From: Hypomesus transpacificus
Taxonomy: Eukaryota; Chordata; Actinopteri; Osmeriformes; Osmeridae
NCBI RefSeq assembly: GCF_021917145.1
Contig: NC_061064.1
Span: 636,785-700,784 of the forward strand
Length of the DNA: 64,000 bases
Reading direction: 5' to 3'
Shown: positions 22,601 to 34,339 of the stretch, piece after piece
How positions within the stretch are numbered: the stretch's first letter is position 1
Layout of the letters: every line of letters begins with the position of its first letter
Made by a program: the position numbers and the translations under genes
Notes under the pieces: generated by a model
What the model was told of the DNA's origin: nothing
The model's input: the letters and a program-made list of their open reading frames with translations, nothing else
Database searches by the model: none

Positions 22601-24771
22601 GGAACATTTAAGAAATGTGCTGATGAGAAAGAGGCATGGCTGAAATCACCAGAGACTGCTATGAAGAAACTCAGGTGTTTGGTTTGTAGATTAACAAAGA
22701 ACTGAGTGGATGACACATTGAGAGGGAAAAGAAAAGGAGGAGAGGGAACAGAAGGAGAGGGAGGAGGAGGAGGAGAGGGAGGAGGAGGAGAGGGAGGAGG
22801 AGAGGGAACAGAAGGAGAGGGAGGAGGAGGAGAGGGAGGAGGAGGAGAGGGATGAGGAGGCCTCTTCCAAGACCAGCAGGACTAGGAAAGCTGTTTTTGG
22901 TGCTCTGCTGCTAGGGGGAAAAGAACGTGTTCTACTGGTCCAATGAAGCAACGGTGTAGTAAAACAAACAGGAAGTTTACGCAAAACAATCCACATATCA
23001 ATGGCCAGCGGTCTGAAGTAACAACCGTTTATATTGTGGACCACAGTCTTAATACAGAATTAAAATACTACATACAGCGCATAAGGTGAAAATCAGGATA
23101 ATGAAGTGGATGCTGTGCATTGCTTCGGTGAAAGGAAGTGTCTTTTAACACATATCATGACAGTACAAAGACAGATTTGCCAGGGGACATAGGGCATGGG
23201 TGTAGCTGCACCAGAGAGAAAGAACTCTGTTGTTGCTTTGCTCTGGTTACCATAGAGAAGGCTTACCCCACCTCCAGGCAGAAACACAGGAGCTCGTCCA
23301 GACTCCTCTGCAAAGCTAATGACAAACAGATGGCTTCTACTTCCGGGAGCCCCACCCTTCCTTACCATCCATATTTGCTGTGATGTCTTGGGCAAACATA
23401 GCTGAAAGTGCATTACAGCAAGATATTGGCTTCTTCCGAAAGACACTGGATGTGTCTTGGAGGCTATTGTTCCCTAAACAAATGGAGCTCTAGGCAAACA
23501 TGGCTTGTTTAGTTAGCCAGGTAACCAAAGACCTTAATGGGCCCTTTAAGTCTTTGGAAGTCTTCGAACTAAATAATTATAATTAAAGAAGAATTAAATT
23601 CTACCATAGTTCTTGGGGCTACAGAGTCTGCAGGTTGAACAGTGTTGATGTTGGAACTCCACAACCTCTACTCATTATTTATCAGATATTTGTCTAATGC
23701 AAACAGGCCATGTCAAAGTCTAACAATTGGCAGTCTATGGAATACGGTTTTAATTTCATTCAATCCATCAAATGTGACAGATTGGTTGTGTGTTTATTGT
23801 GTTTGATGTGATAATTGAGACACAGAACCTGTTACATGTGATAAGAAGTCTAGCCTTGCACTTTTGAGGTCGTTTCATGTTGTTTAATTTGCATATGTTT
23901 AACTACATGCTCTTATGTTTCTTCCCATTGGCATTTATTTGCTCTTCACAATTTTATGCTTCATGTTTTGGCTACCCACAATGTTTTGGGGCAATCTCGT
24001 TGTTTATGATCATTGACCTATGCACTTTTTGTAAAGCATTCTCTTGGAAGTTGCTTTGGATGAAAGTGTCTGCTAAATGAATACATGTAAATGTAGCCAA
24101 CACTTGTTTGATTCCCCTCCAGGGCCATGGCACCTTAATCAGTCTAGCAACATTAAAGCCAATTTGCTCGCTGAGTTACCTTGAGTTGAGATCAACAACA
24201 GCCGAAATAAGTGACTGTATGCAATGTTAGAATGTATTAAAGTTTTATTATCTGACTTAAACAAGAGTGATTCATAAATACAGTGATTCATAAATATGAG
24301 TGACAAAGTTCAATTTGAATAACAACTACAAACCCATATACATTGTATTTACAAGTGCACACAAATAAAATAGCATTGATGCATTCTCAAGAACTGTGGT
24401 CATCTTACCTGCACCATTGTCATGACATGGCATGGATTCAGTAGGTATATCACAGTCTTGGTGGCGAATTTGAATCCAACTTCTACTCCAAAAGTCATAC
24501 ATAGAGCCACCAGCAAAAGGTTCTTTCCTAAACTGTCTTGTCTTGTCTTGGTCCGATCTTTTGCGACATATTTGTGGTCTTTAGAAAAGTTAATTTTCCT
24601 TAGTGCAAGGAGAATCTCCACGATTGAAATCAGGACTATGACAAGACTTTCGCTCATACGCTGTTGAGGTGCCAGGAAGGCGGCACATTCAGGTCCCCCG
24701 TTGCCCTCGAACTTTGGATCCACTCCACCATAAACCCAGTCTAAAAGACTGTAGATGTTGTATCTAGACAT
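13655..24771 (-). CDS. tmem164: TMEM164 multipass membrane protein
   Basis: Six coding exons on the minus strand: 24771-24409, 20125-20076, 17514-17448, 15477-15399, 14260-14160 and 13861-13655. They add up to 288 residues (human 297). It starts [12 protein letters not shown] and ends RLRSKKVD, as in vertebrate TMEM164. Conserved blocks include [34 protein letters not shown] and [20 protein letters not shown]. Human TMEM164 is reported as an acyltransferase making arachidonoyl ether-phosphatidylethanolamine and as a factor in ferroptosis-linked autophagy, needing Cys123 and His181. The matching residues are Cys114 (NPCH) and His172 (YIQH), both offset by 9 because the loop near residue 70 is shorter. 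Several hydrophobic helices are seen (about 41-58, 84-102, 122-137). In human the gene is also next to AMMECR1. Confidence 0.95.
14137..14151 (+). promoter_or_regulatory. CTCF-like motif
   Basis: CCAGCAGGGGGCGTG matches the CTCF core consensus closely. It sits in the tmem164 intron, just past the donor of exon 14260-14160. Motif match only. Confidence 0.3.
14599..14894. repeat. CCCTCT-type low-complexity tract
   Basis: About 300 nt of CCCTCT/CCCT/CTCT repeats on the + strand, purine-rich in the tmem164 transcript. It lies in the intron between exons 15477-15399 and 14260-14160. Confidence 0.9.
16516..16525. promoter_or_regulatory. GTCACGTGAC palindrome (CLEAR-like)
   Basis: Perfect copy of the TFEB/TFE3 CLEAR core in a tmem164 intron (between exons 17514-17448 and 15477-15399). 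Motif only. Confidence 0.3.
17318..17382 (-). repeat. tRNA-derived SINE head
   Basis: On the minus strand it reads GGAGCTCAGTGGTGGAGCA, then TTCAGATCAAGGTTCGATTC, which are clear A- and B-box-like segments. There is no isolated tRNA structure and the family recurs elsewhere in the window, so it is called a SINE and not a tRNA gene. Confidence 0.55.
20954..21218. repeat. GGA/GGGA low-complexity tract
   Basis: Purine-rich imperfect GGA/GAGG repeats (pyrimidine-rich in the sense of tmem164) in the large tmem164 intron between exons 24771-24409 and 20125-20076. Confidence 0.85.
22721..22863. repeat. GGAGGA/GAGGGA low-complexity tract
   Basis: Tandem GGAGGAGGAGAGG-type repeats with an internally repeated GAACAGAAGGAGAGGGAGG segment, inside the same tmem164 intron. 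Confidence 0.85.
24035..24098 (+). repeat. SINE 3' tail
   Basis: Contains GCTTTGGATGAAAGTGTCTG followed by CTAAATGAATACATGTAAA, the tail of the local tRNA-SINE family. Located in a tmem164 intron, antisense to the gene. Confidence 0.6.
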
Positions 24772-27700
24772 ATTCCTCTTCTCGTATTGGAAAAGGTACG
24801 AACAAGACGGAATAAAAGATAATACACTGACTTCTTGTCGAAACATGAACTGCAGGATTGCAACTAAGGGTTGACCCGTTGAGGCAGAGCGGTAGAACTC
24901 AATCCACCGCAGTTGCCACACAACCCAGTCCTATTCCACACACTGACAGGTAGTAGTAACAACCAGCGAACTCGTTAACAAGCTAGCTTGCTGAAATAGC
25001 TAACGTTAACAGTCTCCTGTCCCAGGCTTGCGCTAACAGGTTGTTCCTGTCTGAGTTTTATCAAAAACTGGAGCTGTAAAAACTAGCTGGCCAGCTCGCT
25101 TGCAAATATGAAACAAAATCAGTGAAACATTAAAAGGATTCAATGATTTCTTAAGGCAGCCAATGCTTCAATAACCTGCTATCGGTTAAAACTGAAGATT
25201 AACCCGGCTACAAACTTCGTTAACAGGCAACTTAAGTTGCTAATGTGTAAAGCCAAGAAAGCACATTATTTCTTGGCCGTCCAATGCACTGCGGGACAGC
25301 TGCATCAACTCCGTTAAATAACGTTTGATAACGGAGGTTATGACCAGCCACGTGAATGATAAACTAGTCCAGCAGAAGGCGTGTATATATTTTTTTCCTG
25401 GACTAGCTAGAGCTACGATTATTGTCTAGACCCAGTAGTGCTAGGCTAGGTTATTTGCGGTAGTACGCTGCAAACCAATTATATAATTAGCTTCAGCTAG
25501 CAATAAGGTGGCTAACTAACAAGCATACAGTAGACTAGATGGCATGAACTGCTAGAGACTAGAACCGTGGGATGATGCTGCAATCCAACCAGCTACACTC
25601 ACGTTATTGAAAATCTAGATGAGCCCTATTCAGATGCAACATTCTAAAACGCATAGCAAAAAAGTACAAAACCCCCAGTCTCGACCAGTACAGTAGCGAA
25701 TTAGATCTCCATCAACAGGCGCGACACATATGGTATCTATTTAAGGTTTGGCACATTCCAAAGCTAGTTGTATTTTTCTCACTATTATTCCATTAAGTCC
25801 TGGATCGATGTATTTTTGATTCGTTGGTAATCGTCTTGTTTTTTTTACGTGTAGTTTCCGCGGTTTGTTTCTCTACATAAATAGGACCCGTGTTACTAAC
25901 TACCTATTTCTTTCAAATCCATACAGATTTTCACCTCGAACTAGCCAATTAGTCGTAAAGCACTTCCTGTATACAGGGGAGCGTCTTCCTGCAGTGTCTG
26001 TTATAGAGCAAGGGGCCGGGTATCGGGTAATTTCCAAATCAAAATGCTCAAAAAAGCTTATCTTTCTTTTTTTTCTACAAATTATTCGTCATAATATACA
26101 TCATATAAGATTGTAAATTGAAGAAGAAAAAAAATCCTTCAGTAAGTTGCAATATTGGCTATAACTGCTGTTTTGTGCAACATATTCCTTCAAATTTAAT
26201 GCCAATATTCTGTTATTGAAACAAAGTATAGGCCTATGTATGTCGTAATAGTTTGTTATTTGTAGCTATAATATCTAGGCTTAATCAAAACTTAGTGTGC
26301 ATACGCCCCCCAGTGGATTTTAAACGTATGTGGGAAAACACCAACCCCATGTTTGTGCTCTTGTCCTCGGTGTGTATAACAACCCTTAGAAACTAACTTG
26401 TTTCGTGTGAAATTGGCTTCTTTTGTAGCAATTCTACACTAATCCAATATTAATCCAATAAATGGAGTTGGATATGAAGGGTGGGGAAATTTTAAACTGG
26501 CGAAGAACAAGTGAGAGAGTCAGTGGGTGGGGAATGTTTATGAGGATTGCCTTGGACTCATTTCAGCTGGATGGAGACCACGGGGAAGGGCAAACTACAT
26601 CTAGGTAACCACCTACAGCCCTCTCTGTGTTAAAGGCCTCCAACTGTTTGGTGTACACAGACTCATTTATATTGAATTCTAGTTAGTTGTTGAGCTGTAG
26701 GATCAATACATTTGGCACTTGGCACTTCCTTAGGTAAAGGGGCTGTGCAATCTCTGCCTGCAGCTTTAAATACAAATGAGAAAAGAGGGGAGACTGAATT
26801 CATTTCCATAGAAATGGGGAATTTGGACAAAGTAAATCACCAAATGGAAATGTTGTGAAATGAGGACTCACGTCAGTAAATCTGTCAAAAAATGTGAGAG
26901 TGCCACTCTCACTCAGTGTGGCACTGAAGTGAGTGGCAGCAGAGACAATGTCTTGGGTCTTAAAATGATACCAAGTTTCCCCTCAATGAATGTGGGTGAT
27001 TTACCAAAATGCTTATGCAAATAAGGTGCTGTAGATCATTGGAAAATGTGATTTCCTGAGTAGATTATGACATCAATCAGACCTACTTTTTGACTGAATG
27101 GCATGGCTGGATAATTGATATGCAGGCCACACCCTTCACAGATAGTCATACTGTTCAACAGTGAACACGTTCTGTCAAGCCATATAACTAAAATTTGATT
27201 CTGTAGAACATTAAAATGCAGTCTATTTCCTGACATATGATGAAACAATTTTAGTCACATTGGGGCATTTTAAGGGAAATGTGTTTGATTGGGCTAGCAT
27301 GAACGCACCTCTCTTTAACTCACACACTTCTTAAAGAGACGTCAATGAACCTATCCTCTTGACATAATATTTTATTCGACAGCAGCAGAACAGACTGAAT
27401 GTCAGCGGCTGAGGAAGTAGCTTTTTCATCTAAGATTCTTAGAATTCAGGGCCGACTGAAGCAGGAAGGAAGTGGAGCAATAGAATGCACACACGCACCA
27501 AATGAGGACTTGTGTGGAAGGCAATTACAGTACACATTGAATGCAATTTTCAATCATATCCCAATGGATATGCATTGCATGGTTTCATGGTGAGAGGAGA
27601 AATCTTATCTGATCTGTTTCTGACTTGATCTTGGCTAATTGTACAGGAATACATTGAAGGTAGGCTATGTACCATTGTGCCCTTTTACATTAGTCATGCT

Positions 27701-28625
27701 TTCAACACACATGTTGATTTTCTTGGTTATTAAAACATGAATTGTCTGGTATACAGATGTGGATACTCAAAAATGAGGACACTGTAGTCTGTTTACTGAA
27801 AACAAATCAAGAAAAAAATATTTGCAAATATTTTGAGAATACTTTTTTAAAGCAAACTGATCAGTCTGATAAACGAGTTCGATAAAAAATAATTCCTTCC
27901 CACAAACTCATAAGTATGTACTCTTTCATTTTTTGTTTCACGTGAATTTTTAATTCAACAAATGTCCATTTTGTTTTCACAGGCCATTTGATTGCTCCCG
28001 ATTTTAATTAATTGCTACCTGGCTGAGATCCCTTTTCGCACGGAGTTCCAACCAAGGTGTCCATGGCTCACTCAGTAATCAATGTATGATCTGTGTGAAC
28101 AAGATACAGCTACATTTATTTACTGGGTCAGTAATGGCATCATAACCTCCGTTAACAACCTTCACATGGACCCATGAGCAACATCTCAATTTAATTTAAC
28201 AAAATTCAATAAACATCTGCGTAAATTGTTTTATGATGGTGCTTCAATATTCTCTGAAATATGGCTTGAGTTAAGGTACACACCATTAATAATTCAGGAT
28301 GTACATTCATGATCAAAAACGTATGAGAGTCTCATTATACAACCCATAACTTTATATTCATTATTGAAGACAATTCTGTCGAATATGTTCAAGCCGTAAA
28401 ATCATTTTACGGACAGGATCTATTGGTTAGTCAATAGGTGCGTTCTAGTTAATGCAGCATGCATGAAGTCAGCATGCATGAAGTCGAACACACCTTTTGC
28501 TACAAACCAAACTGCGCAGTTCTGATTCTCGCGAACAACCCCTGCAATGAGGTGCGCTGTTTATGTACGTCCGGGCTGAAACAGTAATTCCATGACATCA
28601 TTCTCAGTTTATTTATTGAGGAAAA
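24772..28625. other. tmem164/fundc2 divergent intergenic region
   Basis: About 3.85 kb between two start codons pointing away from each other. It must hold the 5'UTR and promoter of tmem164 (left) and of fundc2 (right). Rich in short AT tracts and GCTAGC-type words. No ORF with recognisable content. A short imperfect duplication (GCATGCATGAAGTC twice) lies at about 28456-28486 near fundc2. Confidence 0.6.
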
Positions 28626-30683
28626 ATGGCTGATAAGAAGAAGAAAGGTGAGAAACAAGAACGTTAAATAATTTTCTTGCTAAACTGAGAGGTTTCTTAA
28701 CTGTCTTATTTTGCTTCCAATTACACTTTCGCCTTAAATGAGCTTAATGACAGGTTAGCCAACTAGCTTGCTACTTACTGTCCAAGCATGTCGCTCCTGT
28801 CCTTCAAGAAGTTACAATAGCAAGTCAACTTTCAGTTTGACATATACTAGTGCAAATATTTAATCTACCTTTCTCAACTATATCTATATTTCATCCATGT
28901 CTATAAATGTATGCAAGTTCACACGTTAAAATAGCCGACTACTGAGAATGTCGCACATTCCTACAGAGGCATTATCAGCCAAAACAGCTAAGCTATGCGT
29001 ATCTGACTCATCTTTTAGGCATGTTGTAAAATGTACATCGGGCCCCTAATGCCACAGTAAAATGGTGCATGGTGGTAATCTCGTTTATTTACAAGTAGCC
29101 AACAACATTGGCCTAGGCCTTATAGCCCATTACACCGCCCAAGAGCCTTTGAGAAATTCACTTGCATCCTAGGAACTAGGCTGGCCCTGGCACTTCCTCA
29201 AATAATATTTAACCTACTGTATATTTTCATAATATATTGATCCCAGTTTGACCGTTTTGACCAATAATGTATATTAGCAGGCTCACCATTACAATTTAGC
29301 AATCTGACTGTAAGTGAAACTAATACCCATCTTAGTTGAAATGAGTGGGCTATTTTGGTCTGTCTTTAGAGGTGCCAGAAAGCTGGACTTGTGAAGGTCG
29401 GTGTTGCAGCCTACTGCTGTCTGGCATCTAGAGTGAAAGTTTCATAATAAAAATGATGTATTATATTATATATATATATACATATTAATACAGTATTAAC
29501 AGAAGCTAATGTCTCTTCTGAGGCACCTTAACTGACCAGAGCAGAGGCTGTGTGAGCCTGACTAGGGTTTTAATTAAAACATTCCTCACAGGGTAGCCCT
29601 AGACCTGACAAAACCGCACAACTGTTCTGACTTCCCATTGGTCATTTCACCATCAGATGAGACGTTTGATGTCATGGACCTTGCTGAATATGCCAAGAAA
29701 CAGAGGTGGTGGAATCGAGTCTTTGGCAAGAACAACTCGGGGCCAATAGAAGAGAAGTATACTGTTGCCACTCAGCTTGCTATTGGAGGTGTGACTGGAT
29801 GGTGAGTCGAGCTATTTGAATGTTTATTTGACAGTTGCCTGAGCTGATCCTCATTACATCTGAGGACAGGGGATGGGTGTAGAGCAGATGACTCAGTGGG
29901 AGAGCACATGACTGCAGATCCAGTGGTCTCAGGTTCCAATCGACCCTTGCAAACTGTCTCTGGATGAAAATGTCTACTAAATTAATACATTGTTGTTGTT
30001 TGTTGTTGTTGTTGTTTGTTGACTTGGATCTGTCCTCCCTCGTAGGTGTGCTGGGTTTCTGTTTCAGAAAGTTGGGAAACTGGCAGCTTCTGCTGTTGGA
30101 GGAGGTTTCTTTTTGCTCCAGGTATGTGGATGTTTGCCATTCTTATAACGGCAATGATTTAATTTGTAATTTGATGTTTACATTGTTGTTCTATGATCCC
30201 TAACGGAAATACAACCGAATATTTGACCTGAAACAGTTCCTGAAAATGAAAAATCGGATAGTAATCCAATCACATAATCCTTACGAATGGTTTCTGTGTT
30301 GTAAACTCCTTCAGATTGCAAATCACACAGGCTACATACAAGTGGACTGGAAGAGAGTGGAGCGTGACGTGAACAAGGCCAAGAAGCAACTGAAGCTTAA
30401 TACAGAAAAGCCAACCAAGGAAGTCCGAACAAAGATAGATGAGGTCAGAGGAGCATTGAACATTCAGTATAACCAATGTATCAGTATTATGAATGTTTTT
30501 TCAGAAAGCAAGCAACTTTAGTTGATTTAAAGTTCATCTTAGAAGATGAGCCAATATGTGCATTCTTTCTACCTTGGCCTAATATTGTATTTTATCTTTA
30601 CCCAGGTGCAGACATTTGTGAAGAAGAACATTGTTCTTACAGGAGGGTTTGCTGGTGGGTTCCTGCTGGGCCTGGCCTCTTAG
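28626..30683 (+). CDS. fundc2: FUN14 domain-containing protein 2
   Basis: Five exons: 28626-28647, 29657-29801, 30046-30121, 30315-30443 and 30606-30683 (TAG), giving 149 residues. The FUN14 domain is unmistakable: [47 protein letters not shown], then the C-terminal membrane segment [43 protein letters not shown] and FVKKN match FUNDC2 more than FUNDC1. FUN14 proteins sit in the mitochondrial outer membrane; FUNDC1 is a mitophagy receptor, and FUNDC2 has been linked to lipid binding and cell survival. The first exon is tiny (MADKKKK plus one base). The ATG has A at -3. In human FUNDC2 also neighbours CMC4, on Xq28. Confidence 0.95.
29876..29990 (+). repeat. tRNA-derived SINE with tail
   Basis: Head: GACTCAGTGGGAGAGCACA and TCTCAGGTTCCAATCGA (A- and B-box-like). 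Tail: CTCTGGATGAAAATGTCTAC followed by TAAATTAATACA. Lies in fundc2 intron 2, whose 3' end is also a (TTG)n run. Confidence 0.7.
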
Positions 30684-31530
30684 GAGCATTCTTTTGTTTT
30701 ACGTCATATCTTCATGCCAATGTGTTGGCTAAATCTTAATACTAAGCAGCAAAATTAATACAATAGTGCATCTCTAACTTGTGTGCTATTTCACCTGTTA
30801 TAGTTTGGGCTTAGTATATATTTGGTCTGTGCAGCTAGTTGCAGTAGTGTTCTGTATGTTAAGTTTTCAATTGACTCTTGTATTTTTTCCTATACATTGT
30901 ACTGTTTTGGTACACACTGCCTCTCATTTTATTATTCATTCAAAGATGGTGGTTAAAGCGACAGTGCCCCTTATGTTTATATTGTGTAATTTTGGCTTTT
31001 TGTGACTATAAAGTTGTATGCTCAAGTTCACCCTAATACCAAAGTGACTATGTCCAACAACCAGATATCAATTAGGTGATCTATTTTCATATGTTGAGAA
31101 ATGTTCTATGCTTGAATTGTATTTATTTGAATAGACAATCATGTTCTGTGCATTGGCTGGCTATTTGTACTTGATTCATGCCTATGGAGTGCAAGTTTAG
31201 ATTCTGTGTGAGTACCCAGACAAGTATATCATCACAAACACTGCTCCAGTGTTAACCACCCCAAACAAGGAGTCATCCTCCAAATTAAAACACTTTTCAA
31301 ATTGTCAACTGACAGTTCTGAACGGATATCTGAAGGAAATGCACTGACAGAAATGTGAATCCATTTGTTCTCCATGCAACTTGTGGCCAAACAAAACATC
31401 AGAAATGTGCTGTACTCGGATTGTTTTATTTAGCAAATGATACATGGTATATCATTCTAATCAAAATAAATTCTGAATGACAATTTCCAGTGACTCCATC
31501 AATATACACCACAGTCCACTAAGGCATATC
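30684..31530. other. fundc2 / cmc4 convergent 3' region
   Basis: 3'UTR sequence of fundc2 from the left and of cmc4 from the right. Candidate fundc2 poly(A) signals are ATTAAA at 31284 and AATAAA at 31465. A candidate cmc4 signal is TTTATT (minus AATAAA) at 31425-31430. No ORF of interest. Confidence 0.5.
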
Positions 31531-31838
31531 CTATAAACTGGGAGCATCAGTAGACTTCAGGTCCTGCACAAACCCAGAGCAGCAGACAGAGTTCTCGGCG
31601 TGAACCGAACAGCAACGCAGCATCTCACGCATGACATCTTCGCACCTACTTTCAATATACTTGTTCGCTGAAATTAGAGGACAGATACACACAGTAAACG
31701 TATCCAGACATTAAGCGTCAGTCAAAATAGTTGCTACCTAAATACAATTTCGGAAAGTGCAATACATTCCCTGTCGTCACCTTGTAGACACTTCTGAATT
31801 TCGCATGCTTCCTTTTGGCAAGGGTCTTTCCGTGGCAT
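31531..31838 (-). CDS. cmc4: CMC4, twin CX9C mitochondrial protein
   Basis: Two exons on the minus strand, 31838-31781 and 31667-31531, encode 64 residues starting MPRKDPCQKEACEIQKCLQ. Cysteines at 7 and 17 form the first CX9C motif and those at 28 and 38 the second. Two further cysteine pairs (38-39, 53-54) resemble human CMC4 (68 residues). Twin CX9C proteins are oxidatively folded in the mitochondrial intermembrane space by the MIA40 relay; the precise role of CMC4 is unknown. In human, CMC4 shares its locus with MTCP1; no MTCP1-like exon was seen here. Head-to-head with cdca5. Confidence 0.93.
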
Positions 31839-32341
31839 TTTGGTAAAGCTATACAAATGAACACCGGTGCAGTAGACTGACTACTGCAATCAGCGTTATT
31901 TTTGCACTAGCTTTTGGATCAATTAATCTAGCTTTAGCTTTCTAGCTAGACGGAGGTTTGCTGCGTAGGCGAGAGAAGTTCAAAGTGCATGGGTTGCCAG
32001 TCAAAATAACCCTCCGATTAAATCCGGTCAATTCATAAGTATGTGGCATGCACTAATATGCTCTGTAACTTCCATGTTGGGAATGTATTATAAGAAACGT
32101 GACATATGAATAGGTAACAGCAGAGGTATTTTTTTTGTCAACGTATTCAATAAGTAAACCAATAAAGGCAGACTTACTGAAACTGGCAACCCTACCGGAA
32201 ACGCTGAAGGTGCACAGAGAGGCACGAAGGCGGGCATTTTAGAAAACCTGGGTGCAAGTTATTACAACAAAATCTCTTATAACAACTTGTTACCTGGATT
32301 ATATATATGCTTTGTATGTGTGACTAGGAGAAACGACCAAG
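31839..32341. promoter_or_regulatory. bidirectional cmc4/cdca5 promoter
   Basis: 503 bp separate the two divergent start codons, so both core promoters and 5'UTRs must lie here or in 5' non-coding exons. Motifs seen: CCAAT at 32159-32163, an ETS-type CCGGAA at about 32195-32200, GGCGGGCA (E2F-like) near 32230, and TTCAAA at 31979-31984 (the inverse of the CHR element TTTGAA used by G2/M genes). These suit a cell-cycle gene such as cdca5, but their function is inferred. Confidence 0.5.
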
Positions 32342-33729
32342 ATGAGTAACAAAACACCCTTATCTGTTACGGATGGTCAGTATTTGTAGTACCTTTTTAG
32401 CTAGTCTAGCTAGTTCATTATTGAAATACCTAGCTAGCTACATTAGCTTCCATTTGTTCAGTCATTGCGCCAAGGACCAACCTAGCAAAACATGTCGCGC
32501 AAATTTAGCCGGCGATTCGTGTCATATTAAAACTATTATATTTCTGTTGTCCAGATACTAATTGTCCGCCCCGAAGACGATCAGCGCGGTTATCTTCCCC
32601 GGGTGAAAACATTGCCAAATCTGTAAGTTTCTATTTGGTGTAAGTAGCTAGCAATATCCACAGCTAGCAAACCTGGCAGACCCTTACAACGGAAAGATTA
32701 TTATTTTCGCTAAACGTTCCCACCACGATGACCATCTCAACAAAATAATCTAGCTCTCAGGTCTCAATCACACATATTGTTAATGTTTTTTTTTTTACAC
32801 TACTTTTGTTAAACGTCCACAGGCTCCTCTGGGTGTTGCGAAACGGTCTATAATTGTAAGGAAGATTGCACCTCGAAAAACGAATGTAAGTGTGACATAA
32901 AATGGTTCAATGACTACTCGTATTCAAAACAAATATTTCCCACCGTCAGAACCAAATTCACAAGAAGGGCGACTTGTCACTAACCCACGCCAAATCATTA
33001 TCTTTCAGGTTGTTCCAGAGGAAAACAAAGAAAATGAACACAGACAATCAGGCGGAAGTCAGCAAAAGAAGACAAAAAAGTCCACACCAGGACCCGCTGA
33101 TGCTCTGCCACCGAAGACTACCGTCCTCTCACCTATCCTGGCCCCGTCGTCACCTTGTCCCCAGGCTCCAGCAGAGCCACAGGACTTGGTATGGTCAAAC
33201 AAGGTGCGTCGATCTTACAGCCGCCTCAGTCAAAGCGACCAGTCATTCGAAAGCTCCTCCCCATCCCCCGGAGGCCGCAGGTCTCTATTTGGCTTTGAGA
33301 AGCTTCAGACCCCAGAGGTGATACGGAAGGTGGAACGTTCCAAAGTGGGCGCTGAGGTTTCCCGGTCACTCTGTAGCCTTCTACAGGCTTCTAGTTCCTC
33401 CACACTGCTGGAAGCAGATGACAGTGCATTGGCCTCCATTGAACCAGATGTAAACATCCCAGGAGTGGCCTTGGTTAAGGTGAAAAAAAGGAGGAAGCGA
33501 GTTCCTCAGCTCAAGGTAAATGAAAGCACCAAGATGCCTTTTCTGTCGTCTGTTGCTTAAGGTCCTCTGTGTATAATCTACTTATTTTCTGTGTAAGTGT
33601 ACCTGAGCGCATGTACTGTATTTACCTGTTCATCTTCCTTCTTATCAGCTTACAGAGGTTGACAGTCTCGCAGCACAGATGAACGCAGAGTTTGAAGAAG
33701 CGGAGGGATTTGAGTTAGTGGTAGAGTGA
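32342..33729 (+). CDS. cdca5: Sororin (CDCA5), cohesin-stabilising factor
   Basis: Five exons: 32342-32375, 32555-32622, 32823-32885, 33009-33515 and 33649-33729 (TGA), giving 250 residues (human 252). Landmarks: a KEN degron at residues 62-64 (EENKENEH), the conserved KVRRSYSRL block at about 120-128, an FGF motif at 149-151 (RSLFGFEKL), a basic patch KVKKRRKR near 213-219, and the C-terminal sororin domain AAQMNAEFEEAEGFELVVE. Sororin binds acetylated cohesin through PDS5 and opposes WAPL from S phase until mitosis. The KEN box serves APC/C-Cdh1 destruction and the FGF motif the PDS5 interaction. All expected elements are intact. Confidence 0.94.
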
Positions 33730-34332
33730 ACTCCTGAGTTCACACAAAGACTTGTTGGTCACCTGAGAGCTGAATTGCCAAGACTGGAGAAAGAAATGAC
33801 TTGCAGACGCGTTCTGTTTCATCATTGAAGTGCCGGAAGAGGAGAACAGTGGTTAATAAGTGGAGCATTTAAGAATCTACCATATCTGTACTTCTGGCAC
33901 AATATTGATCTCTGCTAAATGTCTGTATGTTATACAGTAAGGGAACATGGAAAGGAGATTCACATCAGAGGGTCTTTTACTTGTCTGTTTGCTAAAATAA
34001 TTTGTATAGTGTTTTGGAACCTCATGTTGATCTATGCTGTACTATTGTTCTGCAATTTGATAAATTGATGTCAGTTATCTTGGCATATTTACTGGTCTGT
34101 TATCCCTGTTTTAAGATGAGTCTATAAATATTTGTGTTTAACTCCTGTTTAACACCTGTTAAACACCAATTATGACCTGACTGTAGTTGTTGTCAAAATA
34201 GTTTTCTCTTTTTGTGGCTTTGTCTTGTATTAGCTAACATACATTTCACTATTGAATCTTTTTTTAGAATAGTCAAGTCAGAACCCTAATGAGAAATTGT
34301 TTGTTCTCTGAGTTGGTTAGGGAATTCTGATC

Positions 34333-34338
34333 AATAAA
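34333..34338 (+). terminator. cdca5: cdca5 poly(A) signal
   Basis: AATAAA about 600 nt after the cdca5 stop; T/G-rich sequence follows. Confidence 0.55.
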
Positions 34339-34339
34339 C

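Noticed and set aside
23093-23446. 117-codon minus-strand ORF in a tmem164 intron
   Set aside because: No recognisable content. Not in phase with adjacent tmem164 exons, and the protein is complete without it.
27399-27593. 64-codon ORF MSAAEEVAFSSKIL... between tmem164 and fundc2
   Set aside because: Short, no similarity recognised, and no in-phase splice donor at its end.
31531-31838. MTCP1 expected next to CMC4 by analogy with human
   Set aside because: No TCL1/MTCP1-like coding segment was found in or around the locus.
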